Shown one piece after another: positions 9,951 to 21,795 of a stretch of 64,000 nucleotides of DNA. The notes under the pieces are model-generated. The model was not told where the DNA came from, ran no database searches, and was given only the letters and a program-made list of their open reading frames with translations. This stretch comes from Dendrolimus kikuchii (Eukaryota; Arthropoda; Insecta; Lepidoptera; Lasiocampidae), in assembly GCA_019925095.2 (NCBI GenBank), contig CM034388.1, forward strand, positions 27,782,934 to 27,846,933, written 5' to 3'. Position numbers and translations under genes: made by a program. Every line of letters starts with the position of its first letter. The stretch's first letter is position 1.

Positions 9951-10294
9951 TATTTTGTTTGTACTGATAGTATATTTACTTTACAGGTTTTATCAACACA
10001 TACCATGTAGTAATTATTATTTAAAATGTATATTTGAATACTATACATATAGGTACATACATCAGCATTAATGGTCTTTTGAAAGTGTTTCTTGCTTTTA
10101 ATTAAATTAAAATTTGAGTGCTTAATTTTCTTAAGTATTTCATCAATTTAGATGCCTTGTTCCTAATCCTAACAATAATAAGTAATAATAAGTGATATTG
10201 TAGCAAAAATGGATAATCAGGGGTAGTTATTGTTATTAAATACATGTATGTATGTCGTTAATAGATAGATTTACTATATATATAATAAAAGTCC

Positions 10295-10545
10295 TTAAAT
10301 GTACCACTGTTGGGTTCGGGCCTCCCATTATAAGGGAACGGACAGTATATCCGCCACGCTTGTCACGCTTGTACAGGTTTCATCACGATGTTTTCCTTCA
10401 CCGTTGTTAGCACGTGATAATTATAACAAAATGCACATTAAGTCAGAAAACTGCCTAAGTGGTGCATGCGTTCCAGGATCGAACTCGCGCCCTTTGTGTT
10501 TGGGATGCATGCGCTAGCCATTGCGATACCACGACTTGATAGACT
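10295..10545 (-). mobile_element. SINE-like repeat S2
   Basis: AACGGACAGTATATCCGCCA, CATCACGATGTTTTCCTTCACC and GTTCCAGGATCGAACTCGCGC recur in 33411-33610 and, reversed, in 63795-64000. The reverse strand carries a B-box-like GGTTCGATCCTGG (seen at 63847). This suggests a tRNA-derived SINE reading on the minus strand here. Confidence 0.55.
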
Positions 10546-10619
10546 TGCTAACAGTACAAAAATTATCTTTTAGATGAATTGTAATTAGTCTACAAACCAA
10601 AAAAAATAAATACATACAT

Positions 10620-10745
10620 ATTATTACGCCTGCTTCTCATAAGGTTAGGCAGAATTGATGTATCTCCGCTTGTTACAATTTGGCTTCATCTACTTCCATC
10701 AATCTCTTCATACGCGTGAGTTTATTAGAGATGCTTTTTATTTAA
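10620..10745 (+). repeat. Repeat fragment (GGTTAGGCAGA family)
   Basis: TTACGCCTGCTTCTCATAAGGTTAGGCAGA and CATCTACTTCCATCAATCTCTTCATAC resemble 60467-60534 plus 60904-60960, which a hAT-type MITE splits. Non-coding. Confidence 0.4.
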
Positions 10746-10747
10746 AA

Positions 10748-11116
10748 CTAGCTGACCCGGCAAGCTTCGTACCGCCTCAGAATCAATAAATAAACAACGT
10801 TGATTTACTGAACGACGGGACGAACATCAAACGTTTGACATTCAAAATGAAAACAATGGAAAAAAAACTTCACTTTTAAATTTAATTGATTTCTAAACGA
10901 CGGGACGAACATGTTTGACAGGTAGGAACAGTTTCTAAGGGAAAGCGAAATTGTTGTTTTTACTATATTCTAAGCTTTGTTTTTCATATTTACTCACCTT
11001 TTAAACCTTCCCTGGACTTCCACAAGTAATTCCAAACCAAAATTAGCCAAATCAGGCCAGCCGTTCTTGAGTTTTAGCGAGACTAACAAACAGCAATTGA
11101 TTTTTATATATATAGA
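10748..11116 (-). mobile_element. Helitron-like repeat H2
   Basis: Begins CTAGCTGACCCGGCAAGCTTC and ends GACTAACAAACAGCAATTG plus TATATATATAGAT. The block CGACGGGACGAACAT occurs twice inside, near 10814 and 10900. The CTAG end next to T, read on the minus strand, fits a Helitron 3' terminus. No Rep/helicase is encoded, so it is non-autonomous. Confidence 0.55.
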
Positions 11117-11282
11117 TATCTGCGATTTAGGCCCGGCTCCTATATTTTACTGACCGGTCATTTACCTTACTATCGCTTAATATTTGACATGAGCTCTATA
11201 CAGCTAATGTCAAAATTTGACCAATGGTATGGCAAGTGACTGAGAAGCAAGATACAGGAGCCGATCATTAATCATGACGATT

Positions 11283-11400
11283 ACGTCGCGGTAGCTCAAC
11301 CATCAGTTTTATCAGTCTCTTTTCATCTATTCTCTCTACATGCCCAAACCACCTTACAATTCCTTTATCAACTCTTATCATTACATCTTTTTTGTCCGCC
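11283..11400 (-). pseudogene. RTE-like LINE C-terminal scrap
   Basis: The minus strand reads GIVRWFGHVERIDEKRLIKL (with small gaps), the block just before the GRPR motif of RTE-type ORFs. Only about 40 residues remain. Confidence 0.6.
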
Positions 11401-11940
11401 ATAAACAATAATTATAACTAAGTTTAACTTAAAGACGACAAAAACGATGAATACAGCTGTATTGTCTCTTGCTATGTTCTATTTATAAAGCTTGCAATTT
11501 TAAAGGAGGGTCTACAATGAAAAATGATCAGAGACGTGTCGAGCTTCACTGGCGAAATCCTAGAGATTTACAGCGCTCGTTGCCCGTGGCGGTTTTTGTA
11601 ATAATGATCCTTTGTTCATAATATAACTTGTTAGGACGGGTCTAAAACCGCTACCAGTCTGTCCTCACCTTTATCCTATTATATGAAAGGTATCAACGTT
11701 TTAATAGTGTTGTAGCTGTTTTAACACTAATACTTCTACGCATACATATACTTACCAGTTTGTTGAAGGTATGTTTAAAGTTCTACAATTCTTTTTTTTT
11801 CAGAATTTTCCATCTCATCTGTAAGGTCAAGAGATAAATGGGGAAGGATACCTATTGACTTGAATAAATAATTGACTAAAACACCGTCATGATTTTTCAA
11901 GATTTGATTGACGATTCCCCACACAATTATCTATTAGAGC
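11401..11940. other. No recognised gene
   Basis: AT-rich sequence without a convincing frame, RNA gene or terminal repeat. Confidence 0.5.
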
Positions 11941-11944
11941 GTTG

Positions 11945-12200
11945 CATTAGTAGCTCATAATGCCGAAAATGCTCCGTTAGCCGTTTCATAAGGCGGTCGT
12001 TGTGGTCGTGGCGAAAACGTCACCAATGACGTCATCATTTTTGATCATAACGACCCATGTCGAGAGGTGGGTCGAATAAGCGTTCCACTTGGGTTTACGA
12101 TTATAACGGCAAGCAAGTGGAGCGGGAAACATCGCGGTATGAACGTGGTCGTTGAGTCTCTAATGGAACGTAGCCTATATTGGAAAAAAGATATTTCAAT
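11945..12200 (-). mobile_element. MITE B, partial reverse copy
   Basis: TGGTCGTGGCGAAAACGTCACC, TGACGTCATCATTTTTGATC and TACGATTATAACGGCAAGCAAG are reverse matches to 4690-5400 and 53440-54135. It ends CTCTAATGGAACGTAGCC, the family's terminal motif. Confidence 0.6.
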
Positions 12201-12780
12201 CGTTTATTACACGCATGGCGGCCATCCCCAATTTTTTATTGTTTCGCTTTTTTACTGTAGCATTCAACACAACTTTTTCAATTCAACACGACACAAAAAC
12301 AAGATTTCATACAACTCGATTCCCCATAGCCTACTTTTAAGAAACTAACGAAGCGACCAAAAGGTCGGAGGCGCCATGTATGTATTGGCATTTAGGTTTT
12401 TTATTCATGCATATATTATTACTGTATTACTATCTCTTACGCTCGGCGGCTTTCCACACGTATTGGATGAAATAGCAACTCATAACCCGATCGGGCACCG
12501 GCTTTTGTTCCAAAATATGCGGTAAGATTCCAATATTAAACATACAACTTTAAATAAAAAAATACATCACGAGTTAGACCATTTTATTTAGAAGTGTAAG
12601 TTACTTTTTATTTGCCAAAATGCCTTTAATTCATTTAGAATGTTGCTCCACTGATTACTTGCTCTTTTGCACGCTGATATTGTGCCCTTAATTTGTACAA
12701 CAGGAGTGTAGTCGGCGCTTGCATCATACGGTCTTCCTATGTTTTTTTAAACGGTTTGCCCTAGACGAATTTTCACCCCG
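12201..12780. other. No recognised gene
   Basis: Short frames only. The frame 12067-12348 reads out of MITE B and has no domain I know. Confidence 0.45.
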
Positions 12781-13230
12781 TACCACTCATGTAATGCCAT
12801 ATAGTATATATGTTATAGTCAAACATTGAAGCTCTGGCGCTAGTCAAACCTCAGATCTGACATAAAGTCTTACTCAAAGTCCAAATAAATGACGTTTTTC
12901 TGCCTTTGACTAAGGAATTTTTGTTTAGCCTAGGAAAGACTAATTTGTACAGTCATTAAACATGTAATAAGTGCAGAATGATTCGACGTTTGACCGAGTA
13001 TGCCTTAGTCGCTTCTAGGATTGACTACTCAAAGCCCGAAATTGGACTTTATTTCAAATTTTGTCGAAAGGCCTTGGTCAAACATAGGATAACCCAGTCA
13101 TTCCGGCGAGAGACTTTATATGGACATTTGACTATTAACATATGTATGATATGTACCTATCTGTCAAATTTCATCCATAAAGACCCAGCAGTTTTCAAGA
13201 AAAATGATTAACATACAAAGAGAGACGAAC
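12781..13230 (+). repeat. Unclassified repeat-like segment
   Basis: The end TCTGTCAAATTTCATCCATAAA / CCAGCAGTTTTCAAGAAAAATG resembles the generic 'permissive-binding' tail of insect Helitron/SINE repeats (compare 63255-63290). The frame 12978-13211 is not a convincing gene. Confidence 0.3.
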
Positions 13231-14100
13231 GAACAGGACCCAAGTAAGGCTATTATTCTCACCGAAGCGGCTGTGGAACCCTTAAAACTTCAGATACAAA
13301 GACAAGGTCAATAAAATTGCTTCACATTATTGTCATAAAGAGTCGAAGCTTTGAAAGTTCACGTTAACGGCAGCGCCGTAACCTTGTCATATAAAACGGT
13401 TGATAAAACTTAATTGATTCACAATTGCTGGAAATGTTACCCAGTTGTGAATACATTGTAACTTCCGTGCCAGGCACTGGGGGCAGGCAGAAAACCGTTG
13501 TCATTAAATATACAAACCAAGGATGCTTGTTACGCATTGCGCCTTTTAGGCATGGACAGAGCAGTGACCGGCCAGCAAGAGCACTTTCATTAAATTTTTG
13601 ACGTGATTCTTTAAATGTGGATTGGAAATGTTTGGGCAATGAAATGTTTTTCATTTTGCTTTATATTTTCTGGTGCGCATTGCCGAAGAATTGAATCATT
13701 TGCTGGAGTCTGTTTTTCAAGACAAATTTATTCTAGGAGTCTTTGAGTCAGGAGTGAATAGATATCTTCTAGCTTAGCGTGCTGTATCCTAGAACGCGTC
13801 AACATAATATCAGGGCCCCAATGCTGCATTAATAATAACGTGAAAATGGATGGTTTTGTATGAAACAACAGCCACTATGACTCCAGTTATCGATCAGTCT
13901 GACAATGTTGTTATAGTAGAATCGAGGTCCAAGTGACACAATGTCAAACGCGAACCGACACAAACGTGAAAAAATGTACTTGCAGAATTTTCTGCTAAGC
14001 TTTCGTGGAAAATGCACTGATTTTGATGAATTTTAGTATAGTCTCTGTTAACGCCGACTTATTTGGTCACTACCTCTTTGTTTCTTTTTCTTTCGCCGCA
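13231..14100. other. No recognised gene
   Basis: The minus frame 13654-13364 (96 residues) has no domain or family I recognise, and I see no splice context for it. The rest is unannotatable intergenic DNA. Confidence 0.4.
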
Positions 14101-14409
14101 TCTGTCTCTATGTAATATGACATAGTCTACGTTCGACCGCTGATCGCGCCGTTGCTTCCGCGAAAACCTCGCCGCGTTATGTGTGTCGTGACGCATTCTA
14201 TACTCGCTCATAATAACCCGCATGCTGGAAGTGTGAGTACCATTCCAGCTGGTCTACTTGTCGATGGAACTTCAAGATGTGAAAGAGGACCTAACGCTGC
14301 GAAGCCCGCAGCGTTCGTAGCGTGTCTGGTGTGGCGACCTATCCTGTAAGTCCTTTCCTTCTCTCTTATTCCCTCATTCCCACTGCGCCAACAGTCTCAA
14401 TACCTTCTA
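14101..14409 (+). other. GC-richer segment upstream of a family Q unit
   Basis: This segment is locally richer in C and G than its surroundings (CGCGCCGTTGCTTCCGCG, GCGAAGCCCGCAGCG). It is followed by CTCTCTTATTCCCTCATTCC and then directly by the Q unit. A frame at 14152-14349 lacks known domains. It might be part of a longer parent element of family Q. Confidence 0.3.
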
Positions 14410-14720
14410 TCCGTGCAGGAACGGAGAAAGAATACAATTTCCTGCGGCCGGGCGGCCTGTCGTAAGAGGCGACTTAACAACCCACAGCCAGGTGGTATGG
14501 CATTTGCCCGACTGGATGGCTACCACCCCTGGTCTAAAGTATGTCGCCATAACAACCTTGATTTATGTACCGGCATTAGTGATCAGGTTCCAGTTTCCCT
14601 TAAGAGAGCAGCAGCGCATTTGTAGCAACTTTGCTGTTGCAAATGTCTTTAGGCGATGGTAACCGCTTTCTATCAAGTGGGCTGTCTACCTGTCTGCTGA
14701 TCTCCTGCAATAAAAAAAAA
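14410..14720 (-). mobile_element. SINE-like family Q, near-complete copy
   Basis: Runs from CCGTGCAGGAACGGAGAAAG to TCTCCTGCAATAAAAAAAAA. All family blocks are present, including CTGTCGTAAGAGGCGACTTA and CCCTTAAGAGAGCAGCAGCG. Confidence 0.8.
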
Positions 14721-15118
14721 CCGAAAATGGACGTAGAATACAAATGGGATAGCGTCCTTGCGGGATGGATCCAAATATTCTGGGTGCGAATAGCATCTAC
14801 ATATAAACTTAATGCAATGCAACCTGTGTGAATGATTTACCTTTTGTGAAAACAAAACTCTTCATTCAAGTACGGCGAATATCGATTGCACACATTGATA
14901 TATTATTCAGAGCGACATTAAAGAAGCCTCGGGCGCTCTGCAATGTAATGTGCATGCGCCCCAGAGAAAACTAACCAGCTGTCAAGACCTTGAATAGTTA
15001 AGCTTGTGTCCTTGATTTTACTGGAAGTGTTTCCTATACTTTGTTTTTTCTTAGAAAATAAACTTTTGAATGAATTTTATAGATAACGCAATTTAACATC
15101 TGTTTATCTATGAGAGAT

Positions 15119-15296
15119 AGAAGATGCTAATAATGTGCTGCCGCTGTCTACAGTCAATCTGGAACCTGGCCACTAATGCCGGAGCACAACTCAAGGTAGT
15201 TATAGCGCAAACTTTAGACCAGGGCTGGTAGCTATCCAGACGGGCAAATACCCTACCACCTGGCTGTAGATTTTCTTGTTGCCTCTTACGACAGCA
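15119..15296 (+). mobile_element. SINE-like family Q fragment
   Basis: CTGGAACCTGGCCACTAATG, CTCAAGGTAGTTATAGCG and TTGTTGCCTCTTACGACAG follow the family order. It is truncated at both ends. Confidence 0.65.
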
Positions 15297-15516
15297 TAAA
15301 TATATCAATAATAGTAATGTTTAGATGATTTATTTAAAATATTATCTATTTTAATAGTTTTCTTTAGATGTTCCCTGATTTGACTAAGACCTTTAGAAAT
15401 CATTAATTAGTATAATTAATTGCAAAAAGCAAGTTTGTGATTTACTAACATAATTTATAATATAATAACATAAGAACTATACTTCGCCATTTGCAACCTA
15501 AATATAAGTTGACTAG

Positions 15517-17828
15517 AAGGAAAGTACATACATACATACATAACTTCACGCCAGTTCTTACAACTAGGTCACTCATCCGCACCCCAACATCCATCAATCT
15601 TATTCTCTGGAGACAATCGTCCAGGTATAGGATGAACAGCAAAGCCGACAGCACGCAGCCCTGTCGGACGCCAATATTGACGTCAAACCAGGGCGACAGG
15701 CTGCCATCCAGCCGCACGCATGCCATACAGTCCTCGTAAGTGGACTGCACAGCACGCATCAGTTGGCCATTAATCCCATATCTGGGCAATATGTCCCAGA
15801 GGTCCTTCCGCACAACCCTGTCAAATGCTTTCTCTAGATCCACAAAACCGCAGAAAACCTTCCGGCCCATAGCCAGCTGCTTCTCTACGATATTGCGGAG
15901 AGAGAAAACTTGATCCATACATCCCCTTCCATTTCTGAAGCCACCTTGTGCATCCCACAATAATCCATCGGATACCACTCTCATTCTCTTTTCAATAATC
16001 TTCGTATACACTTTAGATGCTGTGCTGATCAAACTGATGGCCCTGTAGCTGGCGCACTCCATACGTGACCCCTTGCCTTTATACAAGGGCACGATGACAG
16101 CGCGCCTCCAGTCCTTGGGAACCTTTCCCGTCCTCCAGCACAAATTGCATAAGGACAGGAAAGCGTCCCGGACGCAGGTTCCACCATATTTGATCATCTC
16201 AGCAGACACACTATCGATTCCTCCTGCCTTTCCATTTTTCAGACTTCTTATCGACCATTCGATCTCTTCCAAAGTGATCTCGGATGCTGACTCCTCGGAG
16301 TCGGTCACAGACTCAGTCGTGGTGCCAGCATCCGGGATATTATCATACATTTCTCTAAAATATTCACTCCATCGCGCTAACACCTCTTGTGGGTGAGCAA
16401 GAACGTCCCCAGCTTTAGATTTTATTCTTTCCATTCTGGAAGCTGACGAACAACCCCGAGACTTCTTAACCTCTCTCCAAAAGAGTTTGGTATTCGCCTC
16501 GAAGTTCTCCGTCAGCTTCTCTTCTTCTTTCAATTTTATTCTTTCGCGCTTCTCTTTCACTAAAGCTTTGGTTTCATTCTTGCAGAGGCGATAAATTTCT
16601 TTCTTCATCTCTTTCATACTGTCATTCTGTTGCAAAGAAGCAACATAATCCAGCCAGGCTTTTCTCTTTCTCTCTACGCTGGATTTAACATCCGCGTCCC
16701 ACCATTCATCACCTTTCGTTGTTATGTGCCTCTTTGCGCATCCACATGCTTCTTTTGCGCTTTCCACTATACTTTCTTTCATACTATCCCAGTCATTATC
16801 CACATCTAAGTCGGAGAAGTCCGCTTTTGCAAGCCTTTCTTCGACTAGGCGCGCATACATACTCCTTACACTAACATCTTCCAATTTTTCACACTTTATT
16901 CTTTCAAGCTCCCCGAAATTGGTACGCACTCGCCAGTGTCTCCACTTCTTGAAAAGGCCCACAAACCGGCTTATCACCAGGTAGTGGTCCGTTTCAAGAG
17001 TGGGGCCTCTGTAGGCTCTTGTATCCATTATTGTGTTTCGGAGGCGACTATCTATTAAAATCAGATCAATCATACTTTTCTGATCATTCATTCCCCATGT
17101 ATACATGTGAATATCCTTATGATGGAATAAGGTGTTCGACACAAGCAAGTTTCTTTCCATGCATACGTCTATGATTGGCCTACCAGCATCATTCACTCTC
17201 TTGTCACCATAGGGTCCAAGGACAGCCTCAAGGCCGTCTCGTTTGGTCCCCACCCAGCCATTAAGATCACCACACATAATTAATCTTTCGTTCCCTTCAG
17301 CCAAATCCAGAATTTCTCTCACAGACTCCCAAAACTTCTCGAGTTCTTGGGGATCCGCTGAGCTTACGGGAGCATAAGCTGCGACCAGAAAAACTCGCGT
17401 GATCCCCAGTTTTAGACGTACCCAGAGAAGTCTCGGGTTCACCAGACAATAGTCTTTTACTCCAGACACAAAGCGGGATGAGAGTACGACGCCTACCCCC
17501 CCACTTGCACGCTCGTCCAGGTCCACGCCGGACCACAGAGCAAGCATGCCACCGGGGAGGTCATCGACGCTGCACCCCTTCCGCTTTGTCTCTGTCAGAC
17601 ATAGGGCATCCAGGCTTCTCTCATGCATTATATCAATCATTTCGTCCATCTTATCTTTCATTCCACCTCTCACATTCCACGTGCCTATACGGCACTCTGC
17701 TCCTCTCGACCCGCCAGGTTTGGCGCTGCGTGAAGGGTGGCGGCCCCCTTCGCCGCATGCGCGAGAGTTCACACCGACGGGGGCGCATCGGTGAGCGTCG
17801 CCTGCGGGGGACGCCCCATCGTGCCCTA
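15517..17828 (-). pseudogene. RTE-type LINE ORF (endonuclease + partial RT), internally deleted
   Basis: A minus frame (ATG at 17772, stop at 15445) of 775 codons encodes an APE-type endonuclease (TWNVRGG; LTETKRKG; MCGDLNGWVG; a Ser-Met-Ile-Asp block; LETDHYLV) and then an RT with PLYKGKG, the FRNGRGCMDQV block, FVDLEKAFDRV and GVRQGCVLSALLF. Just before the expected YADD catalytic box the sequence jumps to GAACTGGCGTGAAGTTATGTATG, which is the 3' terminus seen in all the small RTE copies here. So RT palm motif C, thumb and the C-terminal domain are missing, and the last ~20 codons are read out of the tail and flank. The usual RTE ORF is near 1000 residues. The endonuclease could still fold, but the RT cannot work. 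It lies 0.3 kb beyond the 3' end of the aminoacylase gene, in the same orientation. Confidence 0.88.
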
Positions 17829-17925
17829 TGATAACGTCATTAGTGACGTGTTCGCCACGACCACAACGACCGTGGTCGCCTTGTGCAATGGCTAACTACT
17901 GATGGAACGCGCCGTTTATGCAACT
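17829..17925 (+). repeat. MITE B terminal fragment
   Basis: TAACGTCATTAGTGACGTG, CGCCACGACCACAACGACCG and GATGGAACGCGCC match the right end of the 4690-5400 element. It abuts the 5' end of the RTE copy. Confidence 0.55.
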
Positions 17926-18166
17926 CTGAAAACATCTAAATCCCAATAGGTGGCGTCACATTCTTTTACATCAAATGAGTCAAAAATTGAAAAGAATTTT
18001 ATGAAGACTGAATTTCTGTCCGGACTAGAAAACGTGCTTAAAATTTAGAAGTGAAAATCGATTGAAGACTGTAGTACTGCAGCGTCATCTATTGAGGCTT
18101 TTAGGAGCTTTTTCGAGTTTTTCTTTTTACTCGACGATGTCATACGAGTATTCTTCTTCAAAGATT
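17926..18166 (-). other. Presumed 3' flank/UTR of the aminoacylase gene
   Basis: This lies directly after the stop codon in gene direction. I see no canonical AATAAA on the minus strand here, so the poly(A) site cannot be placed. Confidence 0.4.
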
Positions 18167-18374
18167 TTATGCTACATTAGCCAAGGATAAAATAATCTTC
18201 TCATAAATCGGGATCCCATTCAGGAATGTAGCAACGGGAAGGCTTTCGTCGTTCTCGTGCAGAGCTGGTCTCGTGTTGGCCATCGGGGAAAAACCCAGCG
18301 CTGGGATCCCGCACTCTCGAATGAACCGGGAGTCAGTACCACCAGGGAACGTGCAAACTTTGAGTTTCAAGTTC
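18167..18374 (-). CDS. ACY1: Aminoacylase-1-like, exon 9 (last)
   Basis: Covers residues 330-398. The acceptor is TTTAAG|GA, and the split codon CT|G is completed from exon 8. It contains FPGGTDSRF (substrate/dimer-arm block), GIPALGFSPM and LHENDE with the C-terminal zinc ligand His369. The stop TAA is at 18169-18167. All three blocks are standard for M20A aminoacylases. Confidence 0.93.
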
Positions 18375-18394
18375 CTTAAATAATAACTTCTATT

Positions 18395-18560
18395 ATAATT
18401 TGCTTAGTCTATACTAATATTATAAAGAAGAAAGATTTGTACTTTTGTATGTTTGTAACGAATAAACTCAAATACTACTGGACCGATTTCAAAAATTCTT
18501 TCATCACTCGAATGCTACATTATCCCTGATTAATATAGGCTATATAAAAATTAGGGATCC
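18395..18560 (+). repeat. Helitron-/SINE-like repeat fragment in intron 8
   Basis: GTCTATACTAATATTATAAAG starts the unit, followed by AATACTACTGGACCGATTTC and TATAGGCTATATAAAA. This is the generic 5' part of insect TATAAAG-type repeats (compare 30045 and the reverse of 28918-29155). Confidence 0.45.
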
Positions 18561-18599
18561 CTACTAAAACTTAAATAATGCAACCCATCAATCTAAACA

Positions 18600-18757
18600 A
18601 CATACTTGGCGCTGGAATCGGGTTCTACGATTTTGATGAAATTTTATGTGTTTGAATAGGTCCGGGGTGGTTTAGATTCATAATTAGACCCGGCAGGTGG
18701 CGCTGGAATCGGGTTCTAGATTTTTATTTTATCAGGGCAGGACAACGTCTGCCGAGA
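18600..18757 (+). mobile_element. Helitron-like repeat H1 fragment
   Basis: GGCAGGTGGCGCTGGAATCGG and CAGGACAACGTCTGCCGAGACCG match the CTAG-proximal part of the H1 family. The end here reads CCGTCAGT instead of CCGCTAGT, so the terminus has decayed. Confidence 0.5.
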
Positions 18758-18900
18758 CCGTCAGTGGTTTAAAGCTAACTACGTTTGGTGTTTATCTGTT
18801 ATGGATAAAATCAGAAACGAGGATTTTAATGAACTATAGTTCACTGGAACGTAAAGGCCTCGATTTTGAAACTGTAATAGAGTTAAGAGTTAGTAAATAA

Positions 18901-18998
18901 TTTTTTTATTGCAGGAGTTCAGCAGACAGGCAGACTACCCACTTGATGGAAAGCGGTTACCATCGCCTATGGACATTTGCAACACCAAAGGTGCTACA
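18901..18998 (+). mobile_element. SINE-like family Q fragment
   Basis: TTTTTATTGCAGGAGTTCAG to ACCAAAGGTGCTACAAAT is the poly(A)-proximal ~95 bp only. It then runs into an AATAAAA-rich stretch. Confidence 0.7.
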
Positions 18999-19410
18999 AA
19001 TAAAATATAAATAATAATAAATACAAATAAAGTAATAAAAAAAGAAAAATAATAAAAACATAAAAGATAGAAAAGACCCTGACAAATCTAATTCCTCAGG
19101 ATGGAAGAGAAACAAAAAATCTCGATTCGCCTTTCGTTAGGGTAAATTTCGTAAATGAACCTTTGTTCTTTAATAAGGTTTGGGTATTTGGGATCGGTCT
19201 TGTAGAATAATTCTTTGTGTGTTTCCTATACTAGTAATGTAGACGTGACATTCACGTCTCTTATGACAGATAAGCCGCAAGAATTAATATTCTTCGTTAC
19301 TGTACGGAATAAAACTTCTGGGCACCTTATCCGTTAGAAGAGACCATAGAGAATATCAATATTAGATTCATTCTACTTGCAATCTTAATGGATTATTGGT
19401 AGAATACAAT
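18999..19410. other. Intron 8 sequence, no recognised feature
   Basis: AT-rich, with an A/T simple stretch at 19000-19070. No gene, RNA or clear repeat end is seen. Confidence 0.45.
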
Positions 19411-19411
19411 A

Positions 19412-20117
19412 TCTTATATATAAAATTCTCGTGTCACAGTGTTAGTTACCATACTCCTCCGAAACGGCTTGACCGATTCTCATGAAATTTTGTGTACATA
19501 TTGGATAGGTCTGAGAATCGGACAACATCTATTTTTCATCCCCCTAAATGTTAAGGGTAGTCCACCCCTAATTTTTTATTTTTTTTGGTAATATTAGAAT
19601 TTATAACATATAATCGAATACAATGCAAGAAAACTTAACTTATTTGTATTGTATTCTACTCATAGTCCCTCAAGACTATAAGTAGAATACTGAGCCCAGA
19701 TCACCGTCTTCTATGGGTAAGGTGCCCAGAAGGCTGGCTACGTTTATTTTTTTAGGATACAGCATTAAAAAATACATACAACCCTAAATTTTCACCCCTC
19801 TACGATCAACCCCTATTTTTTATTTGTTAATTATAAAGTTTAATTTTTAGCAAGATTTTTAATCTTATTTTGTCATGACTTAGAATTAAAAAAAATATAT
19901 TACTCTTTTAGATTCACAATTAGAACTGGTAGGTGGCGCTGTGATCGGGTTCTGGAATCCTCCTAATCACCTGGAGCGATTTTGGTGATTTTTTTTATGT
20001 GTTTGAGTAGGTACCCGGATGGTTTAGATTCGCAATTAGAACCGGTAAGTGGCTCTGGGATAGGATTCTAGAATTTTATTTTTTAAAGGCAGGGCAACGT
20101 CTGCCGGGGCCGCTAGT
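19412..20117 (+). mobile_element. Helitron-like repeat H1, longest copy
   Basis: It begins TATATATAAAATTCTCGTGTC and includes CCGAAACGGCTTGACCGATTC. The doubled GGTAGGTGGCGCTGTGATCGG / GGTAAGTGGCTCTGGGATAGG blocks follow, and it ends GTCTGCCGGGGCCGCTAG before T. An inner stretch (ATAATCGAATACAATGCAAG to AGAATACTGAGCCC) may be a secondary insertion. No helicase gene. Confidence 0.6.
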
Positions 20118-20715
20118 AACTAATAAATTAAAACTATTTAAAGTTAGGCTTTTTGTTTATATCAGGGATTACCAAACTATTTTGAGCCAGAGATCCCTTT
20201 TCCAAAATGCACTGATGCCTCAGTGATGCCCATAGTGAAATTACTTTAAAAAATCCTATCTCTAGTTTTTTTCCTATCTATACAAAATACTTACCAATTT
20301 AAAAACTTTGCGGTTGGTTAAATGAGTAAACTAAACATCATGTTCTCATGAAAATTTAACAAAATAAATAAGTATAAAATTCATTAAATATCAAGCGTAA
20401 TAAATAATTATTAATACAAATTACGTAATAATACTTAAGTAGGTAATTAAAAAAAAAATATAAATACATATTTGTACACGTAACACAACTTATTCAGTAC
20501 TATCTTGAAGATTCAAATAAGAAATTGTGTTAATTAATAGGGTCGATTTTCAGACCTCGTCGACCCCCAAAATCAGTTTTCGTTTATATCGACCCCTGAG
20601 AAACTGATTTCGACCCAAGGGGGTCCTTTGGGAATCCTTGGATCAGATAATCATTATTTGAGTAAAATCCTTCCTATCCCATTCTTAAGGTTGGCAAGAC
20701 GTGGACTTCGTCCCT
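20118..20715. other. Intron 8 sequence, no recognised feature
   Basis: Includes a TCGACCC-rich patch near 20560-20620 (GACCTCGTCGACCCCC, ATCGACCCCTGAG) of unknown origin. Confidence 0.4.
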
Positions 20716-20800
20716 GGTGTTGCAAACGTCTATAGGCGACGGCAACCACTCTCCATCAGGTGGACCGTCTGCCAGTTTGCCAGGTTCGCAATAAAAAAGG
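20716..20800 (-). mobile_element. Family Q-related tail fragment
   Basis: GGTGTTGCAAACGTCTATAGGC, CATCAGGTGGACCGTCTGCC and GTTCGCAATAAAAAAGG form a diverged version of the Q 3' end. A similar scrap is at 34843-34880. Confidence 0.55.
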
Positions 20801-20995
20801 TATCAAACAAACAATCAATAACTCTTTATTGTACACCAACACAAAAAATGAACTTATAAACTAAAACTATGTTTAATTCTGCACAAAGAGCGGTCTTATC
20901 GCTAAAAAGCGATCTCTTCCAGACAACCCTAGGAATGAACTGAAATTATAATGGCGATGGTGGTATACATAATTACTTGCAATCTAGTAATAAAT

Positions 20996-21288
<293 letters not shown>

Positions 21289-21307
21289 TTGTAGTGTTTT
21301 GTATATA

Positions 21308-21470
21308 GTCAAGGTGGCCAAGTCCGTCAATGGGGTAAGTTCATACACCGCTCGTTTTTTAAGTTTTTGAAACGGAATTTAACTGATTTGTTGTTGACGT
21401 AACTATTCAAATACGGAAATAATGCGAGGCCTACGGAGTTCCCCCACTGACGGACTTCGGCCACCTTGAC
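21308..21470. mobile_element. 163-bp MITE with GTCAAGGTGGCC TIRs
   Basis: The left arm GTCAAGGTGGCCAAGTCCGT and the right arm (reverse) GTCAAGGTGGCCGAAGTCCG are inverted over about 28 bp, ending in TGGGG. Flanking TATA on both sides fits a TA-type or 4-bp duplication. A lone related arm is at 4410. Confidence 0.8.
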
Positions 21471-21795
21471 TATATTATACAAATACATATCTACAAAAAT
21501 ATATGATGTTTATAGATAAATATACATGTACATATATTTAATTATCATCATATTCCGACGACAGGTAATATTTTCTGATGATTGATGATTTTTTTTAGTG
21601 GAAACTTAGTTGATATGTGTATTAAGTTATGTGTTTTATATTGTAAGAATTATAATTATTGTATGTTTCCCAAATAAATTAAATAAATAAATAAATTGTT
21701 TTAAATATCGGTAGCGATATATACTATTGTTGTTTAGCTTGAGAATTTACAAAGCGCGGTATTGTTTAAAGATTAAATAGTGTAAAACGACTTAC

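Noticed and set aside
13364..13654. 96-residue minus frame as an exon of a host gene
   Set aside because: No similarity recalled and no convincing splice sites; it lies well beyond the aminoacylase stop codon.
15491..17831. Plus-strand frames antisense to the RTE ORF
   Set aside because: Shadows of the minus-strand RTE reading frame.
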